Part shown: piece after piece, positions 44,548 to 53,375 of the stretch
How positions within the stretch are numbered: the stretch's first letter is position 1
Layout of the letters: each line of letters starts with the position of its first letter
Source of the DNA: a bacterium
Lineage (GTDB): Bacteria; Gemmatimonadota; Glassbacteria; GWA2-58-10
Reading direction: 5' to 3'
DNA: 64,000 nucleotides
NCBI GenBank assembly: GCA_021372515.1
Contig: JAJFUG010000029.1
Location: 3,350-67,349 of the forward strand
Position numbers and translations under genes: made by a program
The notes under the pieces: generated by a model
The model's input: the letters and a program-made list of their open reading frames with translations, nothing else
The model's database searches: none
Told to the model about the DNA's origin: nothing

Positions 44548-47034
44548 TCAGGTTGCTGTGGATGGTCTGGATATATCCCTTAACTTCCTGTACAAGGTAG
44601 CCCTGGATATACCGAGCATTTTAGCCGCTTTAATCTTATTACCGCCCATCTTCTCGATCATTTCCAGAATGTGATCTTTTTCCTGGTCCCTCATATCAAG
44701 ATACAGCCGGCTGCGGGCGGCAGGTGGAGCGATCGCCTCGATGCCCGGAAAATCCTTGATTGACAGTTTGCAGCCACGGCACAGGATCAGAGCTCTTTCC
44801 AGCAAGTTTCTCAATTCACGGATGTTGCCCGGCCAGGAATAGTGCCCCAGTTGATGCATCACTTCGGCGGACACCTCCAGGTTCGGGGCTCCAAGCGTGC
44901 CAAGTATATACTGCACCAGCGATTCGAAATCCTCCATCCTCTTCCTGAGAGGAGGAATATGGATCGGGAAGACATTGATGCGGAAAAAAAGATCCTGCCG
45001 GAAAGTTCCCTTGCGGGTTTCCTCAAAAAGGTCCATGTTCGTCGAGCAGATCAGACGGAAATCGCTTTTTCTGACCCGGTCCTCCCCCAGACGGCGGTAC
45101 TCTTTCTCCTCGATCACTTTAAGAAACTCGGCCTGCACTCCAATCGACATGTTACCTATTTCATCCAGAAACAGGGTGCCCCCATCCGCCAGATGGATCA
45201 GCCCCTTACGGTCCTGGACCGCCGAGGTGAACGCTCCGCGCAGGTGGCCGAACAGTTCGCTGGCCAGCATCTCCCCTTTCAGACACGAACAGTTGATCTC
45301 CACGAAAGGCCTTGAATTCCTCCGGCTGTTCTCGTGAATCCAGCGGGCCAGGAGGCCTTTGCCGGTGCCAGTCTCACCCGTGAGAGTTACGGGAGTGTCA
45401 TTTTCGGCGGCCAGGGAGGCGAGCTCCCGGATCTTTTCCATTGCGCTGTTCGTACCGAAGAAAGGAGTGTCTATCTTCATCAGGCGTTTGCGTTCCGTGA
45501 TGTCGGTGATAGTGGTCTGGTAACCCCAGATGATTCCGTTACGGTCCAGCCTCAAAGTCGAGTTGCAGACACAGTCCATCACCGTGCTGTTGTTCTTTTT
45601 CAGCTTGATCTCATAGTCCCGGACCGATCCGGCTTTCTCCACGTCGCGCAGGAAACGGCGCTGGTCCGCCGGGTTCACGAAAATGCCGGAGGCGTCCAGC
45701 CGATTGAACTCGTTCCTGGTGTAGCCGAACAGGCTGAGCATGGCCGGGTTGGCCTCGATGAAACGGCCATCCCGGCTGATCACGCAGAGAGCGTCCTTCG
45801 ACTCCTCGAAAAGCGCGCGGTACTTTTCCTCGCTGGCCAGAAGCGCGCGCTCGGCCTCCTTGCGCTGGGTGATATCCTCGAGCAGCAGTATGTACAAGGG
45901 CTTGAACATGCTCCTGTCCCGGCCGATTTTCAGACGGAAGACTTTGCCTTTCAGGTTCTCCTCGTCGATCTCCAGCTCCAGATCGAAGGTCAGCTTGAAC
46001 CTTTCGATCTGGAACCTCGATTTGCGCGTGTATATCCTGATATCTGAAAGCAGGACCTCACCGGAATAGGTGGTGAAACCGATATGGTTCTGCCCGTCGT
46101 AGACGGCGTGCGGATCGATCGCGGTCAGAAGCGGGAGGCTTTCCTGAGTCGTCAGATTCTTAAGTGACCTCTGGATCCGGCCGCCGATCCTTTCCACGGC
46201 AATCTCGTATTCCGTGTCCGTATGCAGGGATTCGGGGCGCAGGAACAGGTTGGCGCAGTATTTCTGTATTCTGGCATAGCGGTTCACGGCCGCGGCGGTG
46301 CAGATCGTGTAGCCGATATAGTCCGGGTTGGTTTTCTCCTCGCCCGAGGCTCCGGACAGGATAAGGGACAGGTCGCGGATATTCTCGTCCAGTCCGGAGG
46401 TCCGGGTGCGGAACACCACCCGGATGTCCTCATCCGCCCCACCGTACTCCGCCGTGGACATCAGGTAGCAGTCGACCTCGTCCTTGATGTGCGGCCGGTG
46501 CAGGAAACACATCTTCCCGTCTATCTCGACAATATCCCATTTGCATTTCTGGGAGTTGCGGTACTGCACCCAGGAGGTGTCGATCCTGTCCGAGGGGCCC
46601 GGCCCCTCGTAGACCAGGCTCCACGCCGCCCCCTCGTCATAAGGCAGGTCCTCCAGAGTGTGGACGTTTTCCACGTAATTGACTATCCTGTCGAAATTGC
46701 GCTCCCCGATCAATTCCTTGATGTGTTTGTTCCGGTTGGTGTATTCGTAGATATTGCGGGTGAGCAGGGGAAAATCGGGGGAAAACCCGACGATGTGCCA
46801 GCTTTCATCCAGAATCAGCTCCGGCATGCCTATCATCGAGCGGATGCCGAACAGTTGCCTGGCCTGGCTGTCTCTTCTTTCGACAGATTCCTCGTATCTC
46901 TTTTCCAGCTCGTGCAGGGCCGTTTCGAGGTCTGCATTCATCGCCACCTGGCGTTCCAATTCCCTGATCCGCGTCTGAAGCTCATCCGGACCCTGAACGC
47001 TCCCGATTCCCTGTTTTCGGAGTCTGTCGATCAT
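44548..47034 (-). CDS. Sigma-54 activator with a lectin-like domain inserted in a PAS domain
   Basis: 828 residues from the ATG at 47034 (GAG of AAAAGAG 8 bp upstream); a GTG at 47097 would add 21 residues. Order: coiled coil (20-60), PAS N-half (68-140), a segment that reads like a concanavalin-A/LamG-type beta-sandwich (about 155-340; KWDIVEIDGK, DEDIRVVFRTRTSG, TEYEIAVERIGGRI, HIGFTTYSGEVLLSDIRIY), PAS C-half (341-395, ILLLEDITQR), second PAS (400-520), AAA+ domain (Walker A GETGTGKG, loop GAFTSA, Walker B LFLDEIGN) and Fis-type helix-turn-helix (GNKIKAAKMLGISRATLY). There is no receiver or membrane helix, so it should sense a cytoplasmic signal, possibly a sugar. The likely target is the sigma-54 promoter at 58092-58105. 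Confidence 0.85.
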   Translation of the reverse strand: MIDRLRKQGIGSVQGPDELQTRIRELERQVAMNADLETALHELEKRYEESVERRDSQARQLFGIRSMIGMPELILDESWHIVGFSPDFPLLTRNIYEYTNRNKHIKELIGERNFDRIVNYVENVHTLEDLPYDEGAAWSLVYEGPGPSDRIDTSWVQYRNSQKCKWDIVEIDGKMCFLHRPHIKDEVDCYLMSTAEYGGADEDIRVVFRTRTSGLDENIRDLSLILSGASGEEKTNPDYIGYTICTAAAVNRYARIQKYCANLFLRPESLHTDTEYEIAVERIGGRIQRSLKNLTTQESLPLLTAIDPHAVYDGQNHIGFTTYSGEVLLSDIRIYTRKSRFQIERFKLTFDLELEIDEENLKGKVFRLKIGRDRSMFKPLYILLLEDITQRKEAERALLASEEKYRALFEESKDALCVISRDGRFIEANPAMLSLFGYTRNEFNRLDASGIFVNPADQRRFLRDVEKAGSVRDYEIKLKKNNSTVMDCVCNSTLRLDRNGIIWGYQTTITDITERKRLMKIDTPFFGTNSAMEKIRELASLAAENDTPVTLTGETGTGKGLLARWIHENSRRNSRPFVEINCSCLKGEMLASELFGHLRGAFTSAVQDRKGLIHLADGGTLFLDEIGNMSIGVQAEFLKVIEEKEYRRLGEDRVRKSDFRLICSTNMDLFEETRKGTFRQDLFFRINVFPIHIPPLRKRMEDFESLVQYILGTLGAPNLEVSAEVMHQLGHYSWPGNIRELRNLLERALILCRGCKLSIKDFPGIEAIAPPAARSRLYLDMRDQEKDHILEMIEKMGGNKIKAAKMLGISRATLYRKLRDISRPSTAT

Positions 47035-47354
47035 AGTGAGACTCTTTTCCCGGGCGGACTGAATTCTATGAGGACAATCCTGGCGGCCGAAATTCACTGA
47101 TTTGTCTACGAGTGGCAGGATGGTATCAGAATCGGCCGGGACTCACTCCTGCGTACAGTATATATCGCGGTCGCTCCGGTTAAAAAAACTCCATCCATCT
47201 TGTGAAAATATAACGCCTGACCGACAGATACAAGACCATCCACGAAAACTCATAAAATACAATTAGACCACATTTTACTGACAAAAGATGACAACCGGAT
47301 GACAGCGAACGGATTCCGCTCCTTGACCAGGAATTTCATCCGGATTCAGTCCTG
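47035..47354. other. Intergenic stretch before the sigma-54 activator
   Basis: About 320 bp, AT-richer than its surroundings. It probably holds the promoter of the activator gene on the minus strand, but I found no convincing -35/-10 pair. Confidence 0.35.
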
Positions 47355-48437
47355 CTATACTCGGGGCCAATTCTTAGCGGTTCTCACAACTTTACCGACT
47401 GGCTGCATGATGCCGGGATACCATTTCAAAGCATTGTCAAAGTAGACCTTTTTGAGAATCTCGGGAGGAAGATACAACCCTCGCACCGTCTTCCCGTCCT
47501 TGCCAGCCTCCAGCTCCCAATCCGTTGCGAAATAGATCATATCCCGGATGTAGCTCTCCCTGGCCAGCGAGATTTCCTCGCGGCTGTCTTCCGGCGACTC
47601 GGCCCTGAGAACGCTGTCCGTGCCGTAAAGGATCCGGTCCTGGTACCGGACGAAGAAATCCAGCACATTCCCCCTGTCCAGGGTGCGAAGGTACTCGATA
47701 CGTGCCGCCAGGTCCACCGCCAGATTCGGGTGCCGGTCGAGGCAGTGCGACAATCCCTCAAGACCCATCTCTCGACACCCCAGGTGGCACCAGACCACCC
47801 GCAGGGCAGAGTGCCTTTCCATTACGCTCTGCATGGCTTCGAGAAAGCTGCCTTGACCCGTCCCATTGTCGATGGCGCAGCCTCGATCCTCTGGGTCCGA
47901 GGTCCAGCCCGCCCGGTTGCAGCGAGCCTGGACCGATCCGGTCAAAACCTTCTGATCCGGAGGTTCCTCGATGTCGGCAACCAGGGTCAATCCCTGCCGG
48001 CACAGATAATCGAACACCGGATCGAGACCGGGGTCGTCGATCCCCCTCCGTCCGGGGTGGTGGTCCGGCCTGACCAGGCCCGTGTGCCGGTGGATTTTCA
48101 CTCCGACCGCGCCGTTGGACCTTCCGTTTCCGATTTGCGCGAGGGTTCCCGCCTCCCGGCGCGGACTGCCCCAGTCCTCCAGGTTGAGCGAGGTGACCCA
48201 GGACAGATAGTCCGGGTATGCGCAATGCATCCTTTCAGCAGTAATAATCTGACGGTTCAGATCGGGTCCCCACATTTCACTGCAACAGATATTGAGCCAA
48301 TGGATTTTTACCGAATCGAGCATCTCGATAAAGGCGACTTGAGGAAAACGCACTCCCAGGTGGGCATTTGAGTCTATCTTGGGCATCAGGGTCAATTGCG
48401 CCAGATATTCGGATTTGTTATGCCAGTCGAGTGTCAC
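47355..48437 (-). CDS. Amidohydrolase-superfamily TIM-barrel protein with altered metal motif
   Basis: 360 residues. The GTG at 48437 is preferred because GGAG lies 6 bp upstream; the longer frame begins with a TTG lacking a ribosome site. The layout fits amidohydrolase_2 proteins: KIDSNAHLGV near the N-terminus, VGVKIHRHTG, VVWCHLGCRE and ILYGTDSVLR. In typical members the first motif is HxH; here it is NAH, so one metal ligand is missing, while later His and Asp positions remain. It could use one metal or have changed function, for example lactone or uronate metabolism; this is unproven. It follows the module 3 PorV gene after a stem-loop. Confidence 0.75.
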   Translation of the reverse strand: MTLDWHNKSEYLAQLTLMPKIDSNAHLGVRFPQVAFIEMLDSVKIHWLNICCSEMWGPDLNRQIITAERMHCAYPDYLSWVTSLNLEDWGSPRREAGTLAQIGNGRSNGAVGVKIHRHTGLVRPDHHPGRRGIDDPGLDPVFDYLCRQGLTLVADIEEPPDQKVLTGSVQARCNRAGWTSDPEDRGCAIDNGTGQGSFLEAMQSVMERHSALRVVWCHLGCREMGLEGLSHCLDRHPNLAVDLAARIEYLRTLDRGNVLDFFVRYQDRILYGTDSVLRAESPEDSREEISLARESYIRDMIYFATDWELEAGKDGKTVRGLYLPPEILKKVYFDNALKWYPGIMQPVGKVVRTAKNWPRV

Positions 48438-48644
48438 TTTTTTCTCCGAACAAAATCGATGATTGACCGGAAGTTCCGTTCCTGCCACCAACCGTCAGAC
48501 TCAGTAGCCCGATGGAATGTACAATCATCGAGGCACAGTTTGCGCAGCGGACCGAGGTTTCAGCGGCCGGTTCCTATCGGGGCGCGCGATACGGGCATTT
48601 GGCAGCCTGATCCTTCCGCCCCCCGGCCATCCCCCGAATCCTCC

Positions 48645-48680
48645 TGAGACACCCGGCTCCAGACAGAGCCGGGTGTCTCA
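48645..48680 (-). terminator. 15-bp perfect inverted repeat after module 3 porV
   Basis: TGAGACACCCGGCTC and GAGCCGGGTGTCTCA form a perfect 15-bp stem with a 6-base loop, 25 bases after the PorV stop. There is no U-tract, so it may act as mRNA stabiliser or bidirectional block. Confidence 0.65.
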
Positions 48681-48705
48681 GACTGAAAGCTTAAATCCGG
48701 TTTAA

Positions 48706-49917
48706 TCAGAAACCGAACTGGACAGTGAAGAAATTATCTGCCGAAAGCCGCCCCTTGTTCCGGTAAGCGTAGTTAAAGCTTACCGTCCGGCCGAGCCAGG
48801 TCCGCTGGATACCCCCGCCGAGGCTGAAACCACGCCAGGCCGGATTGTCGCCCTCATAGGTATAGCCCGACTTGTCGACTCCGTCGTTGAGCTCATCGGT
48901 CTGGATCATCCAGCCGCTGCGCAGCGCCGCGGTGGTGTAGCTGTCGAAAGCGAAAGTCAGCTCGGTGCCGGCGGAGTAGGAAATGGGAATGTAGCTGGGA
49001 CGCCATATCTCGGCCGCGGTCACCCAGTTCACTTTCTCGCTGGCGAAAAGAGTGTAAGCCAGCGACAGCTTTACCACCGTGGGCAGACGGTAGGTGTTGG
49101 TCAGCCACATGACCTCGCGGTTGCTCCGGCGGGCGAAAGCGCCCTGGTCGCTCGAATAGTCGCTGTATCCGCTCGGCAGCGAACCGCTCTTGTCTTCCGG
49201 GCCCACCGACTCGATCAGGTCGGAGCCGCGCATGGTGATATTGGTCCCCAGGTTCTGGATGGCGAAAGCAAATTTGATCTCGCGGTCCGCCAGCTCGGTG
49301 TGGTAAATGGCGCCGGCGTCGATGGCGAAAGCGTTGCCGCTCGTATTGCCGAACACGTCCTGGTGGACATATTTCACGTTGATGCCGCCCATGAAGCGGT
49401 CCGAAAAGTTGTAGGCCAGCGAGCCGCCCATCTGGAAATCGTAGGCGTTGAAAGTGCTGCCCGTTCCCTCAGGCTGGCTCACCGTGGTTATTTCCATGTC
49501 CGGAACATCCAGATAGCCGAAAAACCCTCCGATGACGATATCACCGTCTCCGAGGGGCACCGCCGCCCCGGCGTAGCTGTAGGTCACGTCGAGGGTGTAA
49601 TCGACCACGGTGAGCATGACCTCTTTCTGCTTGAGGAATCCCAGACCGGCCGGATTCCACCAGATCGATGATATGTCATCGGTGATGGCGGTGTAAGCGC
49701 CCCCCATGCCTATGCCCCGAGCACCCACGGGGATAGTCAGGAATTCGGCGGCGCGGGCGCCGACGAACGAGAAGTCGGACTGTCTGCCTTGCTCCAGGTA
49801 CTTGTCCAACCCCGAGTAATCCTGCCGCGAAATGCCCTGCGCCAGCAAAGGCATGACAGCAAAGGCCAGGATCGCCCAAGTGCTGGCAAAAGCTCTTGAG
49901 GCTGATTTTCTGAACAT
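48706..49917 (-). CDS. PorV/PorQ-family outer-membrane barrel (module 3)
   Basis: 403 residues, ATG preceded by GGAGG 7 bp upstream. Signal peptide (about 1-27, VMPLLAQG), then AAEFLTIPVGARGIGMGGAY, WWNPAGLGFLKQKEVML and a terminal strand FFTVQFGF. It is closely similar to the module 2 copy and more distant from module 1. In known systems PorV shuttles proteins with C-terminal sorting domains in the outer membrane; the gene before it encodes such a protein. A strong stem-loop follows the stop. Confidence 0.88.
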   Translation of the reverse strand: MFRKSASRAFASTWAILAFAVMPLLAQGISRQDYSGLDKYLEQGRQSDFSFVGARAAEFLTIPVGARGIGMGGAYTAITDDISSIWWNPAGLGFLKQKEVMLTVVDYTLDVTYSYAGAAVPLGDGDIVIGGFFGYLDVPDMEITTVSQPEGTGSTFNAYDFQMGGSLAYNFSDRFMGGINVKYVHQDVFGNTSGNAFAIDAGAIYHTELADREIKFAFAIQNLGTNITMRGSDLIESVGPEDKSGSLPSGYSDYSSDQGAFARRSNREVMWLTNTYRLPTVVKLSLAYTLFASEKVNWVTAAEIWRPSYIPISYSAGTELTFAFDSYTTAALRSGWMIQTDELNDGVDKSGYTYEGDNPAWRGFSLGGGIQRTWLGRTVSFNYAYRNKGRLSADNFFTVQFGF

Positions 49918-49992
49918 GTATTACCTCCATCCTCGTGCAGCCTGAAAAGATAGGGGTTCCGATTGTAATCGGTCGCTGCGCGGCCGGCGCTC

Positions 49993-52900
49993 TCAGTTAA
50001 CGATATAGAATTTGCCGGTGAACGTCTTGCCGCGCGTATCCGTCACATGGAAAAAGTACAAGCCGCTGGCTACGGTCTGGCCGAAACGGTTCCTCAGGTT
50101 CCAAGGCTCGGTCCCGGAGTGGTTATCGTAGCCTGAAAGCACTTTCGGCACACCCTGGGTCATGCGGTCGAGGTCGGTGTAGTCGCCCCAGCCGGTCCGA
50201 TTGGAGCCGATGTGGTTGAGGACATTGACCAGGTTGCCGCCCAGCGAATAAATGCGTAGCGTGCATTTATTGGGCAGGTTGATGAACTCGATCCGGCGCT
50301 GGGTGGGCGAAAGGTCCAGATAGGAGGAGGCCAGATACGGGTTGGGCACGACCTTGATCTTGCTCAGGTCGGCGTCCTGCGCGTTGAGGCTCATCGGCTT
50401 GATGTCGATTTCCCACCTGTCTCCGGGGAACGGAGGCTCGTGGTACTGATAGAACACGGACAGGTCATCGTTGAAATAACCGTAGGCGTTGTCTATGCTC
50501 ATCACCGTTCCGGCGGATGGCATTCCGGTCAGTTGGCCCTCCGTGCCGCTGAAGCGCCAGAACAGCCCGTTAACCATCAGGCCGAACTCCGCGGTGTTGC
50601 TGACCGGAAGCGATGAGACCATTTTCTTCGTGCGCTGGGCTTTGGGCACGTCGTTCAGCATGTCCTCGTACATCTGGCCCATGCCGCTCCAGACACCGCC
50701 GAAATTGTCGAGAGTGACGAAACCCCAGCCGTAATCATCCGGGAACTCGGCGAACGGCAGGTCCACGTTGCGGCTGACATCGTGCACGGCCAGGCTCAAC
50801 CCGCCGCCGGAGGAAGTCCAGGTGAGCGTGAAACGTCCGCTGCGCATCATGCTGATGTTGCCGGGAGGGAAACCGGGTGCGCGCTCGGGGTTGGAGGCCG
50901 GCCCGGTGCTGTAGATATCTACTGTCGCCCCGGTGTAGCCCCCGGTATTGAAATTGTTCAGCAGCTCGGACCTGAAATTACCGTCCGAGAGGTAGCGGAA
51001 ATCGGCAGTCACGGCGTAGTCCGCGCCCACCGAGGTCGTGGGGGCGAAAGAGACGCTCGCGTCCCCGGGCCGGACCGTGTAACAACGGTAGGGGAACTCC
51101 TGGGAGGCGCCCAGGACATTGCCGCCCTCGCTCAGCTCGAATGTCATGTTGCTGTACACGAAGCCGTAGGAGTGGATTGTGGGCTTCCAGTTGTCGACCT
51201 TGGCCGTCAGGACAAGCTTTTTCTCCGTGGTCAGGCGCTCGTTGAGCACGGGGGTGAACTCGATTTCGGCCACCGGGCCGCGGTAGACCGGCGGCTCTTT
51301 CAGGGTCCCGTCGCCGTTGCCCGCCACCGCCACCATGTCGTTGCTGTCGAACACCGGGTTCTGGCCCATCCCGGGCGTGAACTTGATTTCCCCGTCCTGC
51401 TCCGCCGAACGGAAATTGCTGGCGTCCGAGCGCGGTATCACATCGTAAAGGCCTGCTTCGCCGGCGCGGTTCCAGGTTTTGCCTGCGTTCGGATCGGGCA
51501 GGGAGAACATATCCCCGGTGGACACGTCATAGTTGCGGTCATATGGCACCAGGGCGTACCAGACCTTGAGTCCGTTGCGCATGCGCTTGAGCGGGTAATC
51601 GTCGTCCAGCTTGTCGACATAGAAGAAAGTCAGATTACCGGCTGACATGCTCATGTCGGTGAGCAGCTCGGCGTGTGCATCGTTGGGCCCGGTGAAATTG
51701 CGGTAGAGACGGTAGCCCTCGAAATCGTATTCGCGGTACAGGTTGTTCGGATCGAGCCCGTTTTCGTGCAGGAAAGTGTAGTAGGGGTCCGGTGTTTTCA
51801 GATTGACATCGCTCCAGGTGATAGTGACCTCACGGTCTCCCGGGACGATGGTCAGGGCGGGGGCGGCCGGGGTGGCCGGGGTCTGGTACCCCCCGTCGAA
51901 CACTGTCTGCGCGACGGCCGCGTATTCCTCCTGCGGCTGGAACGCGGTCTGCATCATCGGGTCGTCGATGTTGGCGAGCTCGAACTTGGGCGCCATCAGG
52001 GGTTTGACCCCGGAGGGCGAGAACATCAGGACCCAGTCGAAAGATAGCGTGTCGCGCGGGGCGATGTCGTGCAGCTCGCCCCAGAAAGTGTAATGGTTCC
52101 AGTTGTCCGATCCGCCCCAGAGCCACTGGTTGTACCGGCTGTCCCCGGGAGTGAGGACCCCGGGCCAGGTATCCATGGCCTGACGGTTGGTGAAGGGGTT
52201 GGTCTGGCCGGCGAAATTGCCCTCGACGTTCATTATGCTGCGGTAGACTTTGGCCGAGGACCAGCCCTGGTCCATCAGGTTACCCGCTCCGGAGAACCCG
52301 AACTCCGTGCCGCTGGCCGTGGAGACCGCCAGGAGCTGCGACACCTCTCCGTCGTGCTCCATCTGTTTCAGGGGTTTCATTCCCAGCAGCGGCGGCTCCT
52401 GAGGCGTCCAGCTGCCGAGCTGCGGTATCTCGCACCACAGGGTCTGTATCCCCTTGGCCGGGTGGTAGGCCCAGCCCATGTTCTGGATTTCCCCGAATCC
52501 CATCTGCCGCCAGTTCTGATAGAGAATCACACTGGTCCAGCTCCAGCCCCCGTCCGGGGCCGGGCCGCCGTTCTTGGTCCACATCTGGGGGCCGAAGACG
52601 GCGTTCCATTTCATGTATTCACTCACGTTCTGCATGTACAGGTGTGAGTAAACCATGTTGTTGCTCTGGCCGTAGTCCAGGAAATAGAGGTTGTACCCCA
52701 GATGGAAGCCGCTGAGCGGTTCGCCGAAGCCGCTGAACACATCCCCGCTGCTGCAGTACATGGTTTCGGCCCCGTGCAGCACCGGCGCACCGCCGGGTTT
52801 GTGGCCCTCGCGGGCCTCGGTGGGCCATGCCGCCAGCTCATCCGCATCCAGGGAGGTCCAGACCCGGCTGCGCAGGGAGCCGTCAGTGCCGGCTGCGGCG

Positions 52901-53295
52901 ATTTCCATGACCGCTCCCGAGGTGGCCAGGGCCGAGAGTTCGTCGTAGGAATCGATGGAGCAGATATAGGGCAGCACCAGACGGCCACCCGACTGTGGAA
53001 TAACAGTATCCTCGGGCGTTCCATCCCCATCCGTGTCCTGAGTGGTGATAAGGCCGAATCCCCACCCGTCGTTATAGATCAGGTTGCCCGAGCCTTTGGG
53101 GTACTGAATGATGTTGGCATCCCCCGGCCAGGCATGGAAAGGCCCGCCGTTGTACCAGTCGGTCCTGACCCCCAGGCCGACATTGTTACCCTTGGCCGAC
53201 CTGATCTGCAGCAGCTCCGCGGCAGCCGGGCTGACCGAGAAGCAGGCCATCAGGAGGAGGACGAACCAGATCGAAAATCTCTCATTTCGCTTCAT
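49993..53295 (-). CDS. Secreted FnIII/FlgD-tailed protein (module 3)
   Basis: 1100 residues. The ATG at 53295 is preferred (AGGAG 9 bp upstream; signal peptide KRNERFSIWFVLLLMACF follows) over a longer frame overlapping the receptor end. It repeats the three-part design: conserved N-terminal motifs (GNNVGLG, PKGSGNLIYND, RVWTSLDADE, HGAETM), fibronectin-like domain from about 478 (TIVPGDREVTITWSD), divergent part about 620-960, and sorting-like tail from about 974 (KIKVVPNPYLASSYLDLS ... GKFYIVN). No catalytic motif is evident. It probably binds the ligand of the adjacent receptor at the surface. Confidence 0.85.
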   Translation of the reverse strand: MKRNERFSIWFVLLLMACFSVSPAAAELLQIRSAKGNNVGLGVRTDWYNGGPFHAWPGDANIIQYPKGSGNLIYNDGWGFGLITTQDTDGDGTPEDTVIPQSGGRLVLPYICSIDSYDELSALATSGAVMEIAAAGTDGSLRSRVWTSLDADELAAWPTEAREGHKPGGAPVLHGAETMYCSSGDVFSGFGEPLSGFHLGYNLYFLDYGQSNNMVYSHLYMQNVSEYMKWNAVFGPQMWTKNGGPAPDGGWSWTSVILYQNWRQMGFGEIQNMGWAYHPAKGIQTLWCEIPQLGSWTPQEPPLLGMKPLKQMEHDGEVSQLLAVSTASGTEFGFSGAGNLMDQGWSSAKVYRSIMNVEGNFAGQTNPFTNRQAMDTWPGVLTPGDSRYNQWLWGGSDNWNHYTFWGELHDIAPRDTLSFDWVLMFSPSGVKPLMAPKFELANIDDPMMQTAFQPQEEYAAVAQTVFDGGYQTPATPAAPALTIVPGDREVTITWSDVNLKTPDPYYTFLHENGLDPNNLYREYDFEGYRLYRNFTGPNDAHAELLTDMSMSAGNLTFFYVDKLDDDYPLKRMRNGLKVWYALVPYDRNYDVSTGDMFSLPDPNAGKTWNRAGEAGLYDVIPRSDASNFRSAEQDGEIKFTPGMGQNPVFDSNDMVAVAGNGDGTLKEPPVYRGPVAEIEFTPVLNERLTTEKKLVLTAKVDNWKPTIHSYGFVYSNMTFELSEGGNVLGASQEFPYRCYTVRPGDASVSFAPTTSVGADYAVTADFRYLSDGNFRSELLNNFNTGGYTGATVDIYSTGPASNPERAPGFPPGNISMMRSGRFTLTWTSSGGGLSLAVHDVSRNVDLPFAEFPDDYGWGFVTLDNFGGVWSGMGQMYEDMLNDVPKAQRTKKMVSSLPVSNTAEFGLMVNGLFWRFSGTEGQLTGMPSAGTVMSIDNAYGYFNDDLSVFYQYHEPPFPGDRWEIDIKPMSLNAQDADLSKIKVVPNPYLASSYLDLSPTQRRIEFINLPNKCTLRIYSLGGNLVNVLNHIGSNRTGWGDYTDLDRMTQGVPKVLSGYDNHSGTEPWNLRNRFGQTVASGLYFFHVTDTRGKTFTGKFYIVN

Positions 53296-53375
53296 AAGTA
53301 TACTCCTGGCTTGTTCAAGACCATGTGATGACAAAAGTCCCAAGCCTGAGGTCCAGGCCATCGCCTCCAGCATCT

